A stretch of 64,000 nt of DNA from an uncultured Methanobrevibacter sp. (GCA_900320515.1 ONSJ01000001.1:62001-126000), one strand, 5' to 3'. Positions 18,412-28,291 are shown, counted from the stretch's first letter. Translations and numbers: made by a program. Notes: generated from the letters alone by a model not told the origin.

Positions 18412-18499
18412 TGGAATGAAAAAATATTTTTTATAAACCGGTCTAAATTAATTTTTAAAAAAACCTTTTTTCCTTATTTTAACTCATTTTAACTAAACC

Positions 18500-18507
18500 T
18501 TTAAATA
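18500..18507 (+). promoter_or_regulatory. TATA box of the L40e gene
   Basis: TTTAAATA in an AT-rich region, about 90 nt before the L40e start codon; the implied leader is about 65 nt. Confidence 0.45.
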
Positions 18508-18597
18508 CTATTAAATTAAAATAATTAATTAATAGTTATGTATAGCATAACAATTTAGTTTTATTCAATTTTCACGATTATTAAGGAGGAGTTATTA

Positions 18598-18744
18598 ATG
18601 GCAAGATTTGAAGAAGCAGAAAACAGAATGTTCAATGTTAAAATCTGCTTAAAATGTAATGCTCGTAACCCTGCTGGTGCTACAACTTGTAGAAAATGCG
18701 GTTACAAAGGATTAAGATTCAAAGCAAAAGAACAAAGAGGATAA
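18598..18744 (+). CDS. rpl40e: 50S ribosomal protein L40e
   Basis: 48 residues, full length for archaeal L40e. It starts [20 protein letters not shown] and carries the four zinc-binding cysteines as CLKC and [10 protein letters not shown], then a basic tail ending KAKEQRG. A strong ribosome binding site AAGGAGGAG is at 18583-18591. Structural component of the large subunit. Followed after 79 nt by GGGP synthase; possibly co-transcribed. Confidence 0.96.
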   Translation: MARFEEAENRMFNVKICLKCNARNPAGATTCRKCGYKGLRFKAKEQRG

Positions 18745-18823
18745 ACATATTCTCTTTACTTTTTACTATTTTTTTCTAAAACATTAAATATTATTTTATA
18801 CAAAACTATTTTTAGGTATTCTT

Positions 18824-19576
18824 ATGAAAGACGTTGAAAATTATATTAGAGATATTTTGAAAACAAGAAAACTTCATTTTACTTTAATTGATCCTGATGA
18901 ACAGACTCCTGAGGAAGCCTTGGACATTGCCACTCAGGCCATTGAAGGTGGAAGTGACGGAATCATGATTGGAGGATCCACTGTAAACGGTGACGATGTG
19001 GACAACACATGTAAGATTCTGTCAGAAAACATTGCGGTTCCGATTATCATTTTCCCTGGAAATACAAGCAGTGTGAGCAGTTATGCTGATGCAATATTTT
19101 ATATGAGCTTTGTAAACTCAAGAAATTCATATTGGATTAACGGCGCTCAGGCATTGGCTGCACCGGCTGTGAAGGCTTCCGGAATGGAAATACTGCCTAT
19201 GCATTATATGGTGGTTTCACCTGGAGGAACAGTCGGATGGGTCGGAGACGCTAATCTGGTTCCTAGAAACAAGCCTAAAATACCTGCAGTCTATGCCATG
19301 TCTGCAGAGCTTTTCGGCATCAAGTTCTTCTATCTTGAAGCCGGTTCAGGTGCTGCTGAACCTGTTCCTGCCGAAATGGTTGCATACTCCAAAAAGGCAG
19401 CTCCTAAAAACATTCTGGTTGTCGGAGGAGGAATCCGTGACGGCAAGGCAGCCTACATGGCAGCAAAGGCTGGCGGGGACATCATCGTTACCGGAACCGT
19501 TGTGGAAGAAGTTGACGATGTCAAATCCAAAATTCAAGAAATTACCGGAGCCATCCTGATGGCTTCAAAAGAGTAG
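18824..19576 (+). CDS. Geranylgeranylglyceryl phosphate synthase
   Basis: Forms the first ether bond of archaeal membrane lipids from sn-glycerol-1-phosphate and geranylgeranyl diphosphate. 250 residues, TIM-barrel with the family motifs LHFTLIDPDEQTPEEAL near residue 20, IMIGGSTVN, IIIFPGNTSSVSSYADAIFYMSFVNSRN, FYLEAGSGAAEPVP, and the phosphate-binding VVGGGIRDGKAAYMAAKAGGDIIVTG. A marker of archaeal origin. Ends shortly before the nurA promoter. Confidence 0.96.
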   Translation: MKDVENYIRDILKTRKLHFTLIDPDEQTPEEALDIATQAIEGGSDGIMIGGSTVNGDDVDNTCKILSENIAVPIIIFPGNTSSVSSYADAIFYMSFVNSRNSYWINGAQALAAPAVKASGMEILPMHYMVVSPGGTVGWVGDANLVPRNKPKIPAVYAMSAELFGIKFFYLEAGSGAAEPVPAEMVAYSKKAAPKNILVVGGGIRDGKAAYMAAKAGGDIIVTGTVVEEVDDVKSKIQEITGAILMASKE

Positions 19577-19608
19577 TTCCACTGCTCTTATTAAACTTTT
19601 TTTTCTTT

Positions 19609-19645
19609 GATTAGTTTTCAAATGCTCTCTCATTTGATTTAAATA
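19609..19645 (+). promoter_or_regulatory. Repair-operon motif and TATA box upstream of nurA-herA
   Basis: 22-bp element at 19609-19630 (core TTTTCAAATGCTCTCT at 19615-19630), identical to the copy before mre11. After 7 nt comes TTTAAATA (19638-19645); the nurA ATG is at 19677. The element abuts the position of the BRE/TATA, where an activator or repressor would act. In this copy CAAATG is mirrored by CATTTG after six bases. Confidence 0.65.
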
Positions 19646-19676
19646 ATTTAATGGTTATATTAATACTTGTGATATT

Positions 19677-20750
19677 ATGTTAAATTCATTGTATGAAAAA
19701 GCCATCGCCAAAAGAGGATTCAAATTCGATATCGAACCGACAGCTGATATCGAATCCCAGCTGGAACATAAATGGTTTGACAGGACAATCGGCGAAAGCA
19801 AAGCCGACTTTTCGATTGCAGCAGGAGACGGAAGCTTCAACAAGAAGAAATTCCTCACCACCAATTTCTGCGCTGTCGGAGCGGAGTCCATAATTTACGA
19901 TGGCGAGATTAAAAAGATTGACGATTCGGATATTTTCGACATTCCGCATGTCTCATTTCTCGATGAGCTTTTAAGCAATTACATGGCAATATATGAGCTT
20001 AAATGCGCCCTGAGAACTCTGAATGATTATGATGTTGACTATTACATGTTTGACGGCTCCATTCTTGGAGACCTGCAGAACGCATTTCCAAGAGGAGCGA
20101 AACTGCCTTCAAAGCTTAAGGAACACATGGACGATTCGCTGCTTGAGGAATTTCGCTCAAGGCTTAAGGTCAGGCATTACGGGCTGCTGTTTCCGGATAT
20201 CAGGGACGGCTTCAAGCTGATGGAGATGCCCAAAAGCGATGATACAAACATCATCAACGAAACCAACCTCCATCTTGCATCAGTTGAGAAAATCATTCTT
20301 TTATATGAGATTCTGCAGTTCAGAAAAAGAATCATTTCAATCTCCAAGACCTCATCGGACAATGATCTGTTCCATTGGAACATTCCGGACATTGCATTCC
20401 TTGACAAGTTCACAAAAAAGCAGGGAATGACATTCATAAAGTACAGGCAGGTTCACGATAATGCCGCATTTCCGTATTTCAATGACTTTTTCAAGAGTCT
20501 GACATTTACGGTATTTTATGTTCGCCTGCAGGACAACAAGAATATATTGAAGGTTGAACTGCCTTACAGGGCAACAAAGGAAGAGGTTTTTGAAATAATA
20601 AGAAAGATAAACGTATTGTCTGTCCAGGGTTATCCTTACCTTTTGAACAAGGCCCACAATGACGTGGTGATAACCGATAGGAACATGAAAGAATTGATGA
20701 AAATAGCTAAGATTTACGAGACAACAAACAGGGAAGTGATGTCATGGTAG
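19677..20750 (+). CDS. nurA: NurA 5'-3' DNA nuclease
   Basis: 357 residues. The NurA nuclease core is visible: FSIAAGDGSFNKKKF (metal-binding Asp in DGS) near residue 48, YYMFDGSILGDL near 125, and HDNAAFPYFNDFF near 265. Works with HerA and Mre11-Rad50 to resect DNA ends for homologous recombination. Its last codons overlap the herA start, so the two are translationally coupled, the standard archaeal arrangement. Under the repair-operon motif at 19609. Confidence 0.93.
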   Translation: MLNSLYEKAIAKRGFKFDIEPTADIESQLEHKWFDRTIGESKADFSIAAGDGSFNKKKFLTTNFCAVGAESIIYDGEIKKIDDSDIFDIPHVSFLDELLSNYMAIYELKCALRTLNDYDVDYYMFDGSILGDLQNAFPRGAKLPSKLKEHMDDSLLEEFRSRLKVRHYGLLFPDIRDGFKLMEMPKSDDTNIINETNLHLASVEKIILLYEILQFRKRIISISKTSSDNDLFHWNIPDIAFLDKFTKKQGMTFIKYRQVHDNAAFPYFNDFFKSLTFTVFYVRLQDNKNILKVELPYRATKEEVFEIIRKINVLSVQGYPYLLNKAHNDVVITDRNMKELMKIAKIYETTNREVMSW

Positions 20751-22246
20751 TGGGAATCTGCGTAGGAGAAACTAATTTAAACGAAGTAACATTCATCTCA
20801 AATGAAATGCCACAGGTTGGCCAATATGTAACAATTGAATATGACGGAAAAAAGGTATTGGGAATGGTTGAAAATCTGGTCAGGGGAAACGATGCACTGA
20901 ATGTTGACATAAACGACTTCAAGGCAATCCAGAAAATCTCCAGGATAGGCGTTGAGGACAACTACATCAGGGGCAAGGTCAAAATCCTTGGAGATGTCAA
21001 TGACGATTTGAGGATTCCAAGAACACCTGTGCTTCCCGGAACGGAAATCAATCTCGCCGATGCGGACATGCTCAATGAAATATTCAATGTGAAAAATCCG
21101 ATAAGGCTCGGAACACTGGTCAACCAGAATGAAGTTGAGGTCAATGTCGATGCAAACCCGATACTCTCAAGGCACATGGCGATTCTTGCGATGACAGGAG
21201 CGGGAAAGTCAAACACAGTATCCGTATTGATTGACCAGCTTCTCTCATACAACGTGCCCGTGTTTGTATTTGACATGCACGGCGAGTATAAGGGTGCCGA
21301 ATTTCCAAACGGCAATGTCAATGTGATAAGGCCTAAAATCAACCCTACCTACATGTCTTTTCTTGAAATCAAAAAACTCGTAAACATTCCGGCAAACGCA
21401 TATCTTCAGGAGCGCTATTTCAGAAAGGCATTCAGGGAGGCTAAAAAGCAGGTTGAAGATGGAACCACCCAGGAAAAGAACTTTCTGCAGCTGATGTACA
21501 ATATTCTTGAAGTTGAATCTCTCGATGAAGAATCAGACAAGAGGATAGTGGATGTCATGAACAAGATTGACGATTCCATGGACAAGTACTCAAACCTGTT
21601 CGACCAGTATACCGGCAACATATTGTCCAGCATCAAAAAGGCTCATGTGAATGTCCTTGATTTGTCTCAGGTTGACGAATATGTTGCAAGCGTGCTTGTA
21701 AGCCATATCCTGAGAAATTCACTTAACCGCTCCAAAAAGGCGGCCCACAGCGGAAACAGGGACGAGCTGCTTGAAAACTCTGTATTCTATATTCTGGAAG
21801 AGGCTCATATTCTGGCTCCAAACAAGCGTGACAGCGATTCCAAACGCTGGATTCAAAGGGTTGCAAGAGAAGGGCGTAAGTTCGGATTGGGCCTGTGCCT
21901 TGTAAGCCAGTCCCCGAAAACGGTTGACCATGATGCCCTCTCACAGATGAACAACATGATTATATTGAGGCTTGTCGAGCCTGAAGACCAGAGGCATGTC
22001 CAGTCAGCAAGCGAAAGCCTTTCACAGGATTTGATCAATCAGCTTCCATCCTTGAATGTTGGGGAGGCCATCGTATTGGGTCTTATGTCTAAAGTGCCTA
22101 CTCTCGTTAAGATTGACAAGTTCCAGGGCAGAACTCACGGTGATGACATGGATATCGTGTCTTTCTTTAAGGATTCTCTGAAAAAGGAAGTTGAAGAGAT
22201 TGAAAGGCAGGAAGATGAGTTGATGGATATGGGGTATGATTACTAA
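20744..22246 (+). CDS. herA: HerA DNA translocase/helicase
   Basis: 500 residues, usual for archaeal HerA. N-terminal HAS-barrel (VGICVGETNLNEVTFISNEMPQVGQYV), then the FtsK-HerA ATPase core with Walker A MTGAGKSN near residues 150-157, VFVFDMHGEYKG, Walker B YILEEAHIL near 350, and a VAREGRKFGLGLCLVSQSP sensor segment. Hexameric bipolar translocase that feeds DNA to NurA during end resection. Overlaps nurA by 7 bp. Confidence 0.95.
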   Translation: MVVGICVGETNLNEVTFISNEMPQVGQYVTIEYDGKKVLGMVENLVRGNDALNVDINDFKAIQKISRIGVEDNYIRGKVKILGDVNDDLRIPRTPVLPGTEINLADADMLNEIFNVKNPIRLGTLVNQNEVEVNVDANPILSRHMAILAMTGAGKSNTVSVLIDQLLSYNVPVFVFDMHGEYKGAEFPNGNVNVIRPKINPTYMSFLEIKKLVNIPANAYLQERYFRKAFREAKKQVEDGTTQEKNFLQLMYNILEVESLDEESDKRIVDVMNKIDDSMDKYSNLFDQYTGNILSSIKKAHVNVLDLSQVDEYVASVLVSHILRNSLNRSKKAAHSGNRDELLENSVFYILEEAHILAPNKRDSDSKRWIQRVAREGRKFGLGLCLVSQSPKTVDHDALSQMNNMIILRLVEPEDQRHVQSASESLSQDLINQLPSLNVGEAIVLGLMSKVPTLVKIDKFQGRTHGDDMDIVSFFKDSLKKEVEEIERQEDELMDMGYDY

Positions 22247-22310
22247 TCATATTCTTTTCTTACTTTTTTTAAAATTTTAATATTGATTTTTACACTCTCA
22301 TATCAATATT

Positions 22311-22348
22311 GATTAGTTTTCAAATGCTCTCTTGGCAAACTATTAAAT
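22311..22348 (+). promoter_or_regulatory. Repair-operon motif and TATA-like box upstream of mre11-rad50
   Basis: 22-bp element at 22311-22332, identical to the nurA copy (the identity extends two bases further upstream). TATTAAAT follows after 8 nt (22341-22348). The mre11 ATG lies at 22435, so the leader would be about 60 nt; a second TATA-like TTATATAC nearer the gene (around 22403) means two promoters are possible. Confidence 0.6.
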
Positions 22349-22434
22349 AATAGTTGAGAATATACTATTACACATTAAATGCTTGAAATAGTGTTTAAAT
22401 TGGTTATATACATAAAATAAAAGAAGGTAATATA

Positions 22435-23676
22435 ATGAAATTTGCACATTTGGCAGACACTCATTTAGGTTACCGTCAATACGGATTGTTTGAACGGGAA
22501 AAGGACTTTTATGAAGTGTTTGATAAGGTTATTGACAAAATAATTGAAGAAAAAGTAGATTTTGTAATACATAGTGGCGACTTATTTGAAACCGCAAGAC
22601 CTTCACCTATGGCACTTTTGACCTTTCAAAAAGGTTTGCTTAAGCTGAAAGGTGCAGGAATACCTATGTATGCAATAGCAGGAAACCATGATGTGGTGAT
22701 GAGAAAGGGCTCCATACCTCCACATGTTATTTTTAAGAAGATGGGACTTAAGGTCATAAGCACTATCAATCCTATCTATATGCACGGAGACATATTTATA
22801 GCGGGCCTTCCTTACTATCCGGCATCACACGGAAAGGCTCTGAAGAGCAAGCTGGCCGATTTGTCCAAAAAGGCAGGCAATCATGAAAAGTCAATTCTGG
22901 TTCTTCACCAGGGAATCGACAAGTATTTCAGCATCAATTATGAATTGGAGATTGGTGAGATACCTGATAACTTCGATTATTACGCCCTCGGTCATATTCA
23001 CAAATATGTCAATGATGCTTACGGTAAAGGAAGACTTGTTTATCCGGGTTCTGCTGAAATCTGGAAGACATCCGAATTGCCTGATTATAAGAAGAATGGA
23101 AAGGGCTTTGTCGTGGTTGATTTTGACGGTTCAAAGCCTGTCGTAAAGAGGGTCACTGTCGATGTTCCACGTGAATTCATCGAAAAAACCATTGAATATA
23201 ACGATTTGGAAAGCGGCATTGCAAGCATCAAGGAAATCATCAAGGGATTTGACAAAAAGCCGATATTAAAAATAACCATCAGGGATGTTGAATCGGATAC
23301 CAGCAGAGTATATGAAATCATAAAAGAGGAGCTGGGGGATTTGGCTTTGATGATAAGACCTACCTTTGTAATGGCCGGTGAGGAGATTGAGCTTATTGAA
23401 GTGGAATCCAAAAGATTGGGTCCGGAACAGCTTCTGGAAAGTCAGCTTGAAGGATATGGCAACAGCGAGGTCACAACCCTTGCCGTCGATTTGTATCATC
23501 TGCTTTCAAAGGAAAAGCTTGATGAGTCACAGGAGCTGATCAATCAGTACTTCGATGACCATTATTCCAATGAAGGTGAGGATTCCGAATTCAGGACTGA
23601 AGATTTGCAAATCGAAAGACCTCCAAGGAAAAAAGATGATGTGCAGGTAACATTTGGAAAGGAGGTTGAAGAATGA
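22435..23676 (+). CDS. mre11: Mre11 DNA double-strand break repair nuclease
   Basis: 413 residues. Calcineurin-like phosphoesterase motifs in order: LADTHLGY (Asp8, His10), HSGDLFE, AGNHDVV, VLHQG, and GHIHKY. The C-terminal capping domain is followed by an acidic tail (ERPPRKKDDVQVTFGKEVEE) that should contact Rad50. Mn-dependent nuclease that processes broken DNA ends. GAAGGTAAT precedes the ATG. Stop overlaps the rad50 start by 4 bp. Confidence 0.95.
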   Translation: MKFAHLADTHLGYRQYGLFEREKDFYEVFDKVIDKIIEEKVDFVIHSGDLFETARPSPMALLTFQKGLLKLKGAGIPMYAIAGNHDVVMRKGSIPPHVIFKKMGLKVISTINPIYMHGDIFIAGLPYYPASHGKALKSKLADLSKKAGNHEKSILVLHQGIDKYFSINYELEIGEIPDNFDYYALGHIHKYVNDAYGKGRLVYPGSAEIWKTSELPDYKKNGKGFVVVDFDGSKPVVKRVTVDVPREFIEKTIEYNDLESGIASIKEIIKGFDKKPILKITIRDVESDTSRVYEIIKEELGDLALMIRPTFVMAGEEIELIEVESKRLGPEQLLESQLEGYGNSEVTTLAVDLYHLLSKEKLDESQELINQYFDDHYSNEGEDSEFRTEDLQIERPPRKKDDVQVTFGKEVEE

Positions 23677-26420
23677 TTTTCACAAGATTAAAATTAAACA
23701 ATTTCAAATCACACGAGCATACCGTAATTACTTTTGATAAGGGAATCAGCGTAATTGTAGGTGAGAACGGTGCGGGAAAATCAACAATCCTTGAAGCGAT
23801 AAGCTTCGCCCTATTCAAACAGCACACAGCCAAAAAGATTGATGATCTGGTCAGAAACAATGCAAATTCCATGTCCATAGAACTGGAATTCACTTCCAAT
23901 AACAGGGATTACAAGATTGTTCGCGAAAAAAAATCCGCCTTGAAATCATCCCTGTTTAAAAGGACATCTTCAGAAGGGGGATATGTGCATGTCTGCACCG
24001 GAGATAAGGAAGTTGCCGGTGAAATTCGCCAAATCCTGGATATCGATTCAGACCTCTTCCTCAATGCAATCTATATCAGGCAGGGGGAAATTGCAGAATT
24101 GGTTGACAAGACTCCTGCTGAGAAAAAACAGCTGATTGGAAAATTGCTGGGAATAGACTCTTTGGAAAAGGCATGGAAGAATTTATTGCCTTTCATAACC
24201 GATTATGAATCTCAGCTTGCCGAACTTAAAGGTAAGCTCTATAATTCCGAAGAGCTGATGGAAAATTATAACAAGAAAAAGGATGAACTGGAAAGCCTTA
24301 AGGATAGGGGCCATGAACTCGAAGAGCAGATTGATGAAGTCGATGGATTGCTCAAAGATATTTCTGAAAGCAAGCGTAATATGGAGCGTGAAAAGGAAAT
24401 CTATGAAACACAAATAAACAATTTGGAAATTGAAGAAAAAACATTTGCCAAATTGGAAGATGAAAAGCGTGTTGTTCAAGAGGAATTGGATAAAATCCGT
24501 GAAGCTGAAGAGGAAATCGACAGATTGGAAAAATTCGTTTCCAAACTTGATGTTTATCTTGACTTTGAAAAATCTGTTACAAGCATTCAAAAACTCAAAG
24601 AGGACGAGAACGAAATTGAAGATAAATTGGATTCAATTGCCGAGCAAAAGGAAATCGTTTCAACCAAAAAAGAAGGATATAACAATTACCTTTTATCCGA
24701 TGAGGAAATCAACAGGTTGTCTGACCAAAAGAATAACCTTGAAAAGGAATTGGCTACAATGGCCAAGCTTGAAAAGGATAAGAAGGAATTGTTGAAAAGC
24801 ATTGAGGATGAAAGGAATGACATCGACAAGTTCTTCTCAAAATCCAAGGATAATCTGGATGATTATGGATTGAACCAAGATATATTGGCCAAAATAGATG
24901 ATTTCAGCCATCTTGAAAGTTCCACTAATGATTTCATCAATGAGACTTCCGAGAAGATTGACGAATTGGGCAAGGAAATCATCGCAAAAAATGAGGATAT
25001 TGTCGTATACAATCAGAATATCAAGGCATGCCAGAAACCTTTGGATGATCTGGAAGGAATCGACAACAAATGTCCTGTTTGCCAGTCAGATATCAGTTCC
25101 TATAAGAAAACCGAATTGACAAAGCATTACACTGATGAGATTAATGAAAACAAAAAACTCATTGCCCAAAATGAAGAGGCTGTTCGTCTATTGAACAAGA
25201 ACAAGAACAGTTTTGAAGAGAAGCTTCAAAAACTCACGGAATTGTCCAAAAGCATCATTGAGTACAGGCAGAAATTTGAGCATCTTCAAAATGAACTTAT
25301 CAGATTGAACAAGATGGATGAGGACTTGGAAGGTAAGGAGTACATTAGCAATAAGCTCGGCGAGCTCATTCTGCTCATTGCCACTAAAAAGGAAGAACGT
25401 GAATCATTCAAAGAGGATCATGATTCCTACATTCAATCCAAGGGAGCCCTGGAAGTTTTAGGCAGTGAAACTGAAATCCAATACAAGTTGAAGCAGGTTC
25501 AAAATGAAATTGACAATCACGTAACTAACATTAAATTGGCCATAAATCAGGACCCTCATTTAAGTGGGGATATGGGTCCTAATGAACTTAAAAGTCGTAT
25601 TGAGGATTTAAAGAAGAAAAATGAAGAATTCAACCAATTGAAAGGTTTTGTTCAAAATAAAAATTCATTCATGACTCGATTGGATTCCATTAAAGAGGAT
25701 ATCGGTGTTTCAATCAATCAAAAGGACATCATTGAAAACAAAATCAAGGCATCGCTATACGATGAGGAAAAATACGAACAGATTCTCTATAATTTTGAAC
25801 GCTATGAAAGAAGGAAGAACACTTTCAATGAAGAGCTTTTCGAGATTAAAGGAAGGGCAAAGGAATCAATTGTAAGCCTTCAGGATTTGACCGACAAGAT
25901 TAAGATGGCATCCCAGTTCAGACAGGAATATGATAACATAGATGAGTATATAGGCATCCTTAAGCATATCCGTGAGCTGTACAGCCGTGGAGGTATTCAA
26001 AAGGATTTAAGAAATATCTCACGTCCGGCCATACAGAAACACACCAAGGAATACTTCAAGGAGTTCAATTTCAACTACTCTGATTTGACAATTGATGATG
26101 ATTATGAAGTGACCGTTTATGGTCCTGAAGGGGAATCATCAATGAGCATGGTCAGCGGCGGTGAAAAGATTGCAATTGCACTTGCATTGAGATTGGGTAT
26201 TACTCAGGCAATGGCCAATGGTGAATTGGACACCATTTTATTGGATGAGCCTACAATTCATTTGGACGCTTCAAGAAAGCACGAACTGATCAATCTGTTA
26301 AAGGAGATGTCTTCACTTCCTCAAATGATTATAGTAACTCACGAAGCCCAGCTTGAAAATGCTGCTGAAAATCTGATAAAAGTCGAAAAAGAGAATGGTA
26401 TTTCAAAAGTAATAATGTAG
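23673..26420 (+). CDS. rad50: Rad50 DNA repair ATPase
   Basis: 915 residues. N-terminal Walker A GENGAGKST near residue 32, YIRQGEIAELVD Q-loop near 133, long coiled coils (about 180-440 and 490-730), the zinc hook CPVC at 467-470, then the ABC signature SMVSGGEKIAIALALRLG and Walker B ILLDEPTIHLD, with a final VTHEAQLENAAE His switch. SMC-like partner of Mre11 that tethers and senses DNA ends. The coding end carries a hairpin whose loop contains the stop codon. Confidence 0.97.
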   Translation: MIFTRLKLNNFKSHEHTVITFDKGISVIVGENGAGKSTILEAISFALFKQHTAKKIDDLVRNNANSMSIELEFTSNNRDYKIVREKKSALKSSLFKRTSSEGGYVHVCTGDKEVAGEIRQILDIDSDLFLNAIYIRQGEIAELVDKTPAEKKQLIGKLLGIDSLEKAWKNLLPFITDYESQLAELKGKLYNSEELMENYNKKKDELESLKDRGHELEEQIDEVDGLLKDISESKRNMEREKEIYETQINNLEIEEKTFAKLEDEKRVVQEELDKIREAEEEIDRLEKFVSKLDVYLDFEKSVTSIQKLKEDENEIEDKLDSIAEQKEIVSTKKEGYNNYLLSDEEINRLSDQKNNLEKELATMAKLEKDKKELLKSIEDERNDIDKFFSKSKDNLDDYGLNQDILAKIDDFSHLESSTNDFINETSEKIDELGKEIIAKNEDIVVYNQNIKACQKPLDDLEGIDNKCPVCQSDISSYKKTELTKHYTDEINENKKLIAQNEEAVRLLNKNKNSFEEKLQKLTELSKSIIEYRQKFEHLQNELIRLNKMDEDLEGKEYISNKLGELILLIATKKEERESFKEDHDSYIQSKGALEVLGSETEIQYKLKQVQNEIDNHVTNIKLAINQDPHLSGDMGPNELKSRIEDLKKKNEEFNQLKGFVQNKNSFMTRLDSIKEDIGVSINQKDIIENKIKASLYDEEKYEQILYNFERYERRKNTFNEELFEIKGRAKESIVSLQDLTDKIKMASQFRQEYDNIDEYIGILKHIRELYSRGGIQKDLRNISRPAIQKHTKEYFKEFNFNYSDLTIDDDYEVTVYGPEGESSMSMVSGGEKIAIALALRLGITQAMANGELDTILLDEPTIHLDASRKHELINLLKEMSSLPQMIIVTHEAQLENAAENLIKVEKENGISKVIM

Positions 26421-26432
26421 TCGCATTATTAC
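26409..26432 (+). terminator. Terminator of mre11-rad50
   Basis: Perfect 9-bp stem GTAATAATG/CATTATTAC; the 6-nt loop holds the rad50 stop codon. It is followed by CTTTTACTTTTTTTT, so hairpin plus U-tract. Convergent with the TIR-like gene ending at 26446. Confidence 0.65.
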
Positions 26433-26445
26433 CTTTTACTTTTTT

Positions 26446-26850
26446 TTACATAGTTTGCGGAGCGTCTTTAATTGAGTCCAGAATGCAGTTTGCATTCCAG
26501 CCTACAATGGTTGCGGCACGCTCTTCCAATATTTCGGGAACTTCTTCCAGCCCGTATGGTCTTACAAGAACGATTGGAATGTCATATTTTTCGCTTGCAT
26601 CCAACAAATCGTGGAACACTTCCTTATTGTCATTGTAGAGGCCTGCCAAAATGATGATTCTGTCTACCTTATTGTAAAAGTTTTCGCCGGCTGTAGCATA
26701 TGAACCTGATATTGATTCCTTCCATCTGAAATCAACTTTTGAGTATAACTTTTCTGTAAATTGGCCGTATTCATTGTTTTTGTCAAAACCGTTAGTGATA
26801 ATTAGATTGTAAATTTTCTCATCACGTTCATCTTCAAACATGTCAATCAC
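26446..26850 (-). CDS. TIR-like (MTH538/ThsB-type) domain protein
   Basis: 134 residues. The YNLIITNGFDKNNEYGQFTEKLYSKVDFRWKESISGSY stretch followed by VDRIIILAGLYNDNKEVFHDLLDASEKYDIPIVLVRPYGLEEVPEILEERAATIVGWN is the pattern of MTH538/ThsB TIR-like domains, first described in a Methanobacteriales protein. Some ThsB homologues make cyclic ADP-ribose-type signals in Thoeris defence, but no ThsA-like effector is seen here. Monocistronic, convergent with rad50 and divergent from the Mur ligase. Signalling role is inference. Confidence 0.65.
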   Translation of the reverse strand: MIDMFEDERDEKIYNLIITNGFDKNNEYGQFTEKLYSKVDFRWKESISGSYATAGENFYNKVDRIIILAGLYNDNKEVFHDLLDASEKYDIPIVLVRPYGLEEVPEILEERAATIVGWNANCILDSIKDAPQTM

Positions 26851-26941
26851 CTTGCTTTAATTTTTATTTTCATATATTATAAAAATATTTATTAATTCTA
26901 AAATTTAAGATTATATTAGAACAGTAAAGGAATTATTTTAT

Positions 26942-28222
26942 ATGAAAGCGGCAGTAATTGGATTAGGTGTAGAAGGAAAAAAGGCTGTGAACTCCCTTTT
27001 AAAACATGGATGGGAAGTTTATGCCACTGATTTGAATATTGATGTTGATTTGTCCGGTTTGGATTTGCCGATGTTGTCAATGAATATGATTGAGGATAAG
27101 GAGACAGTTTCAATTGTCGGGGATAACATCACAGTTGATTTGGGATTTACCAATTCATATGCAATTGAAAATTGTGATGCAATAGCCATCAGTCCCAGCA
27201 TGTTTGGAGGAGCATTTGCCGAAAGGCTGCTTGAAGACGGAGAGCTTTTAAGCGATGTAATCACAAAACACAGGGATATCTTCACAATTGGAATAACCGG
27301 AACCAACGGAAAGACCACCACTGTGCACATGCTGAAAAACATTTTGGAAGATGCCGGCAAGAAAGTATTGGTTGGCGGAAACGGTGGCGGAGGATTTTCA
27401 GGCTATTATGATTTAATCCTTGAGGCTCAAGATGGAGATTATGACATTCTGCTTGTTGAAGTATGTGACATGACACTCGATTTTGCCAATTATTGCTTTG
27501 ACTTTGATATGGTCGGATTGACCAATATAGGCAATGACCATATGGACGTTCATAAAACCATTGCCAACTATAAGAATTCCCTGGTCAGGTTTTTTTCAGA
27601 CAAAACCATTTTCATTGCATTCGATCAGGATTTCAAGGCTGACTTTAAGGGAGCCGCCAAAACCGCAATTCCTTATTTTGCATATCAGGATGAACTGCAG
27701 TTGGTCGGTAAATTCAATTTGCTGAACGCAGGCCTTGCAACCGCAATTTGCCGTGAGCTCAAGGTTCCAAAAGATGTTATCAAAACAACCCTTGCCGATT
27801 TCAAGGCTGTTGAAGGCAGATTGGATGTCTATAAAATCAATGATGCCGATGTTTATGTGGGAAAAACTGATAATTCCGATGCGTTGGCTTCAGTTTTAGG
27901 CGAAAAAAACTTTTATGCGCTATTCATTGGCACCCCTAGACATAATGAAACCCACAGATTGGATATACTGGACGTTGCAGTAAAATATAATCCTGAAGTC
28001 ATTGTCCTGTTTCCGGGGTTGGATGATACATTGGACATCGCAATTTACAGGCTCAATTCTCTGGGTTATATGGGCAATATTATAACCGTCAATACTCTTG
28101 ACCAGATAATAGAATTGGTTGCCGAGTATTCTCATGAAGAGGCGATTCTTATAGGCGGCAACGGTCAAGATGTAATTATTGAAATTCAAGATAGGATTAA
28201 ACAAATTTCAGAAAAATTATAA
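26942..28222 (+). CDS. MurD-like Mur ligase family protein
   Basis: 426 residues. N-terminal Rossmann-like UDP-binding domain (MKAAVIGLGVEGKKAVNSLLKHG), central ATPase with GITGTNGKTTT near residues 115-125, LVEVCDMTLDFAN, and GLTNIGNDHMDVH (Mur family His), then a C-terminal domain with VEGRLDVYKINDADVYVGKTDNSDAL. Catalyses ATP-dependent amide bond formation. In this lineage candidates are a pseudomurein peptide ligase or a cofactor ligase such as the F430 amide-forming enzyme CfbE; the MurD-like N-terminus and the exported, possibly VanW-like neighbour favour the cell wall, weakly. Confidence 0.75.
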   Translation: MKAAVIGLGVEGKKAVNSLLKHGWEVYATDLNIDVDLSGLDLPMLSMNMIEDKETVSIVGDNITVDLGFTNSYAIENCDAIAISPSMFGGAFAERLLEDGELLSDVITKHRDIFTIGITGTNGKTTTVHMLKNILEDAGKKVLVGGNGGGGFSGYYDLILEAQDGDYDILLVEVCDMTLDFANYCFDFDMVGLTNIGNDHMDVHKTIANYKNSLVRFFSDKTIFIAFDQDFKADFKGAAKTAIPYFAYQDELQLVGKFNLLNAGLATAICRELKVPKDVIKTTLADFKAVEGRLDVYKINDADVYVGKTDNSDALASVLGEKNFYALFIGTPRHNETHRLDILDVAVKYNPEVIVLFPGLDDTLDIAIYRLNSLGYMGNIITVNTLDQIIELVAEYSHEEAILIGGNGQDVIIEIQDRIKQISEKL

Positions 28223-28291
28223 CTCGTGTAATAACCTTTTTATAATAGATACTGTATAATTATATATGTATTATTATTTTAGGTGTATTAT

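Noticed and set aside
26896-26921. TTCTAA/TTAGAA inverted repeat in the promoter between the TIR-like and Mur ligase genes
   Set aside because: Six-base AT-rich arms with a long spacer are expected by chance in this composition.
26942-28222. Definite assignment of the Mur ligase as CfbE (F430 synthesis) or a pseudomurein ligase
   Set aside because: Motifs are common to all Mur ligases; neither can be chosen by reading alone.
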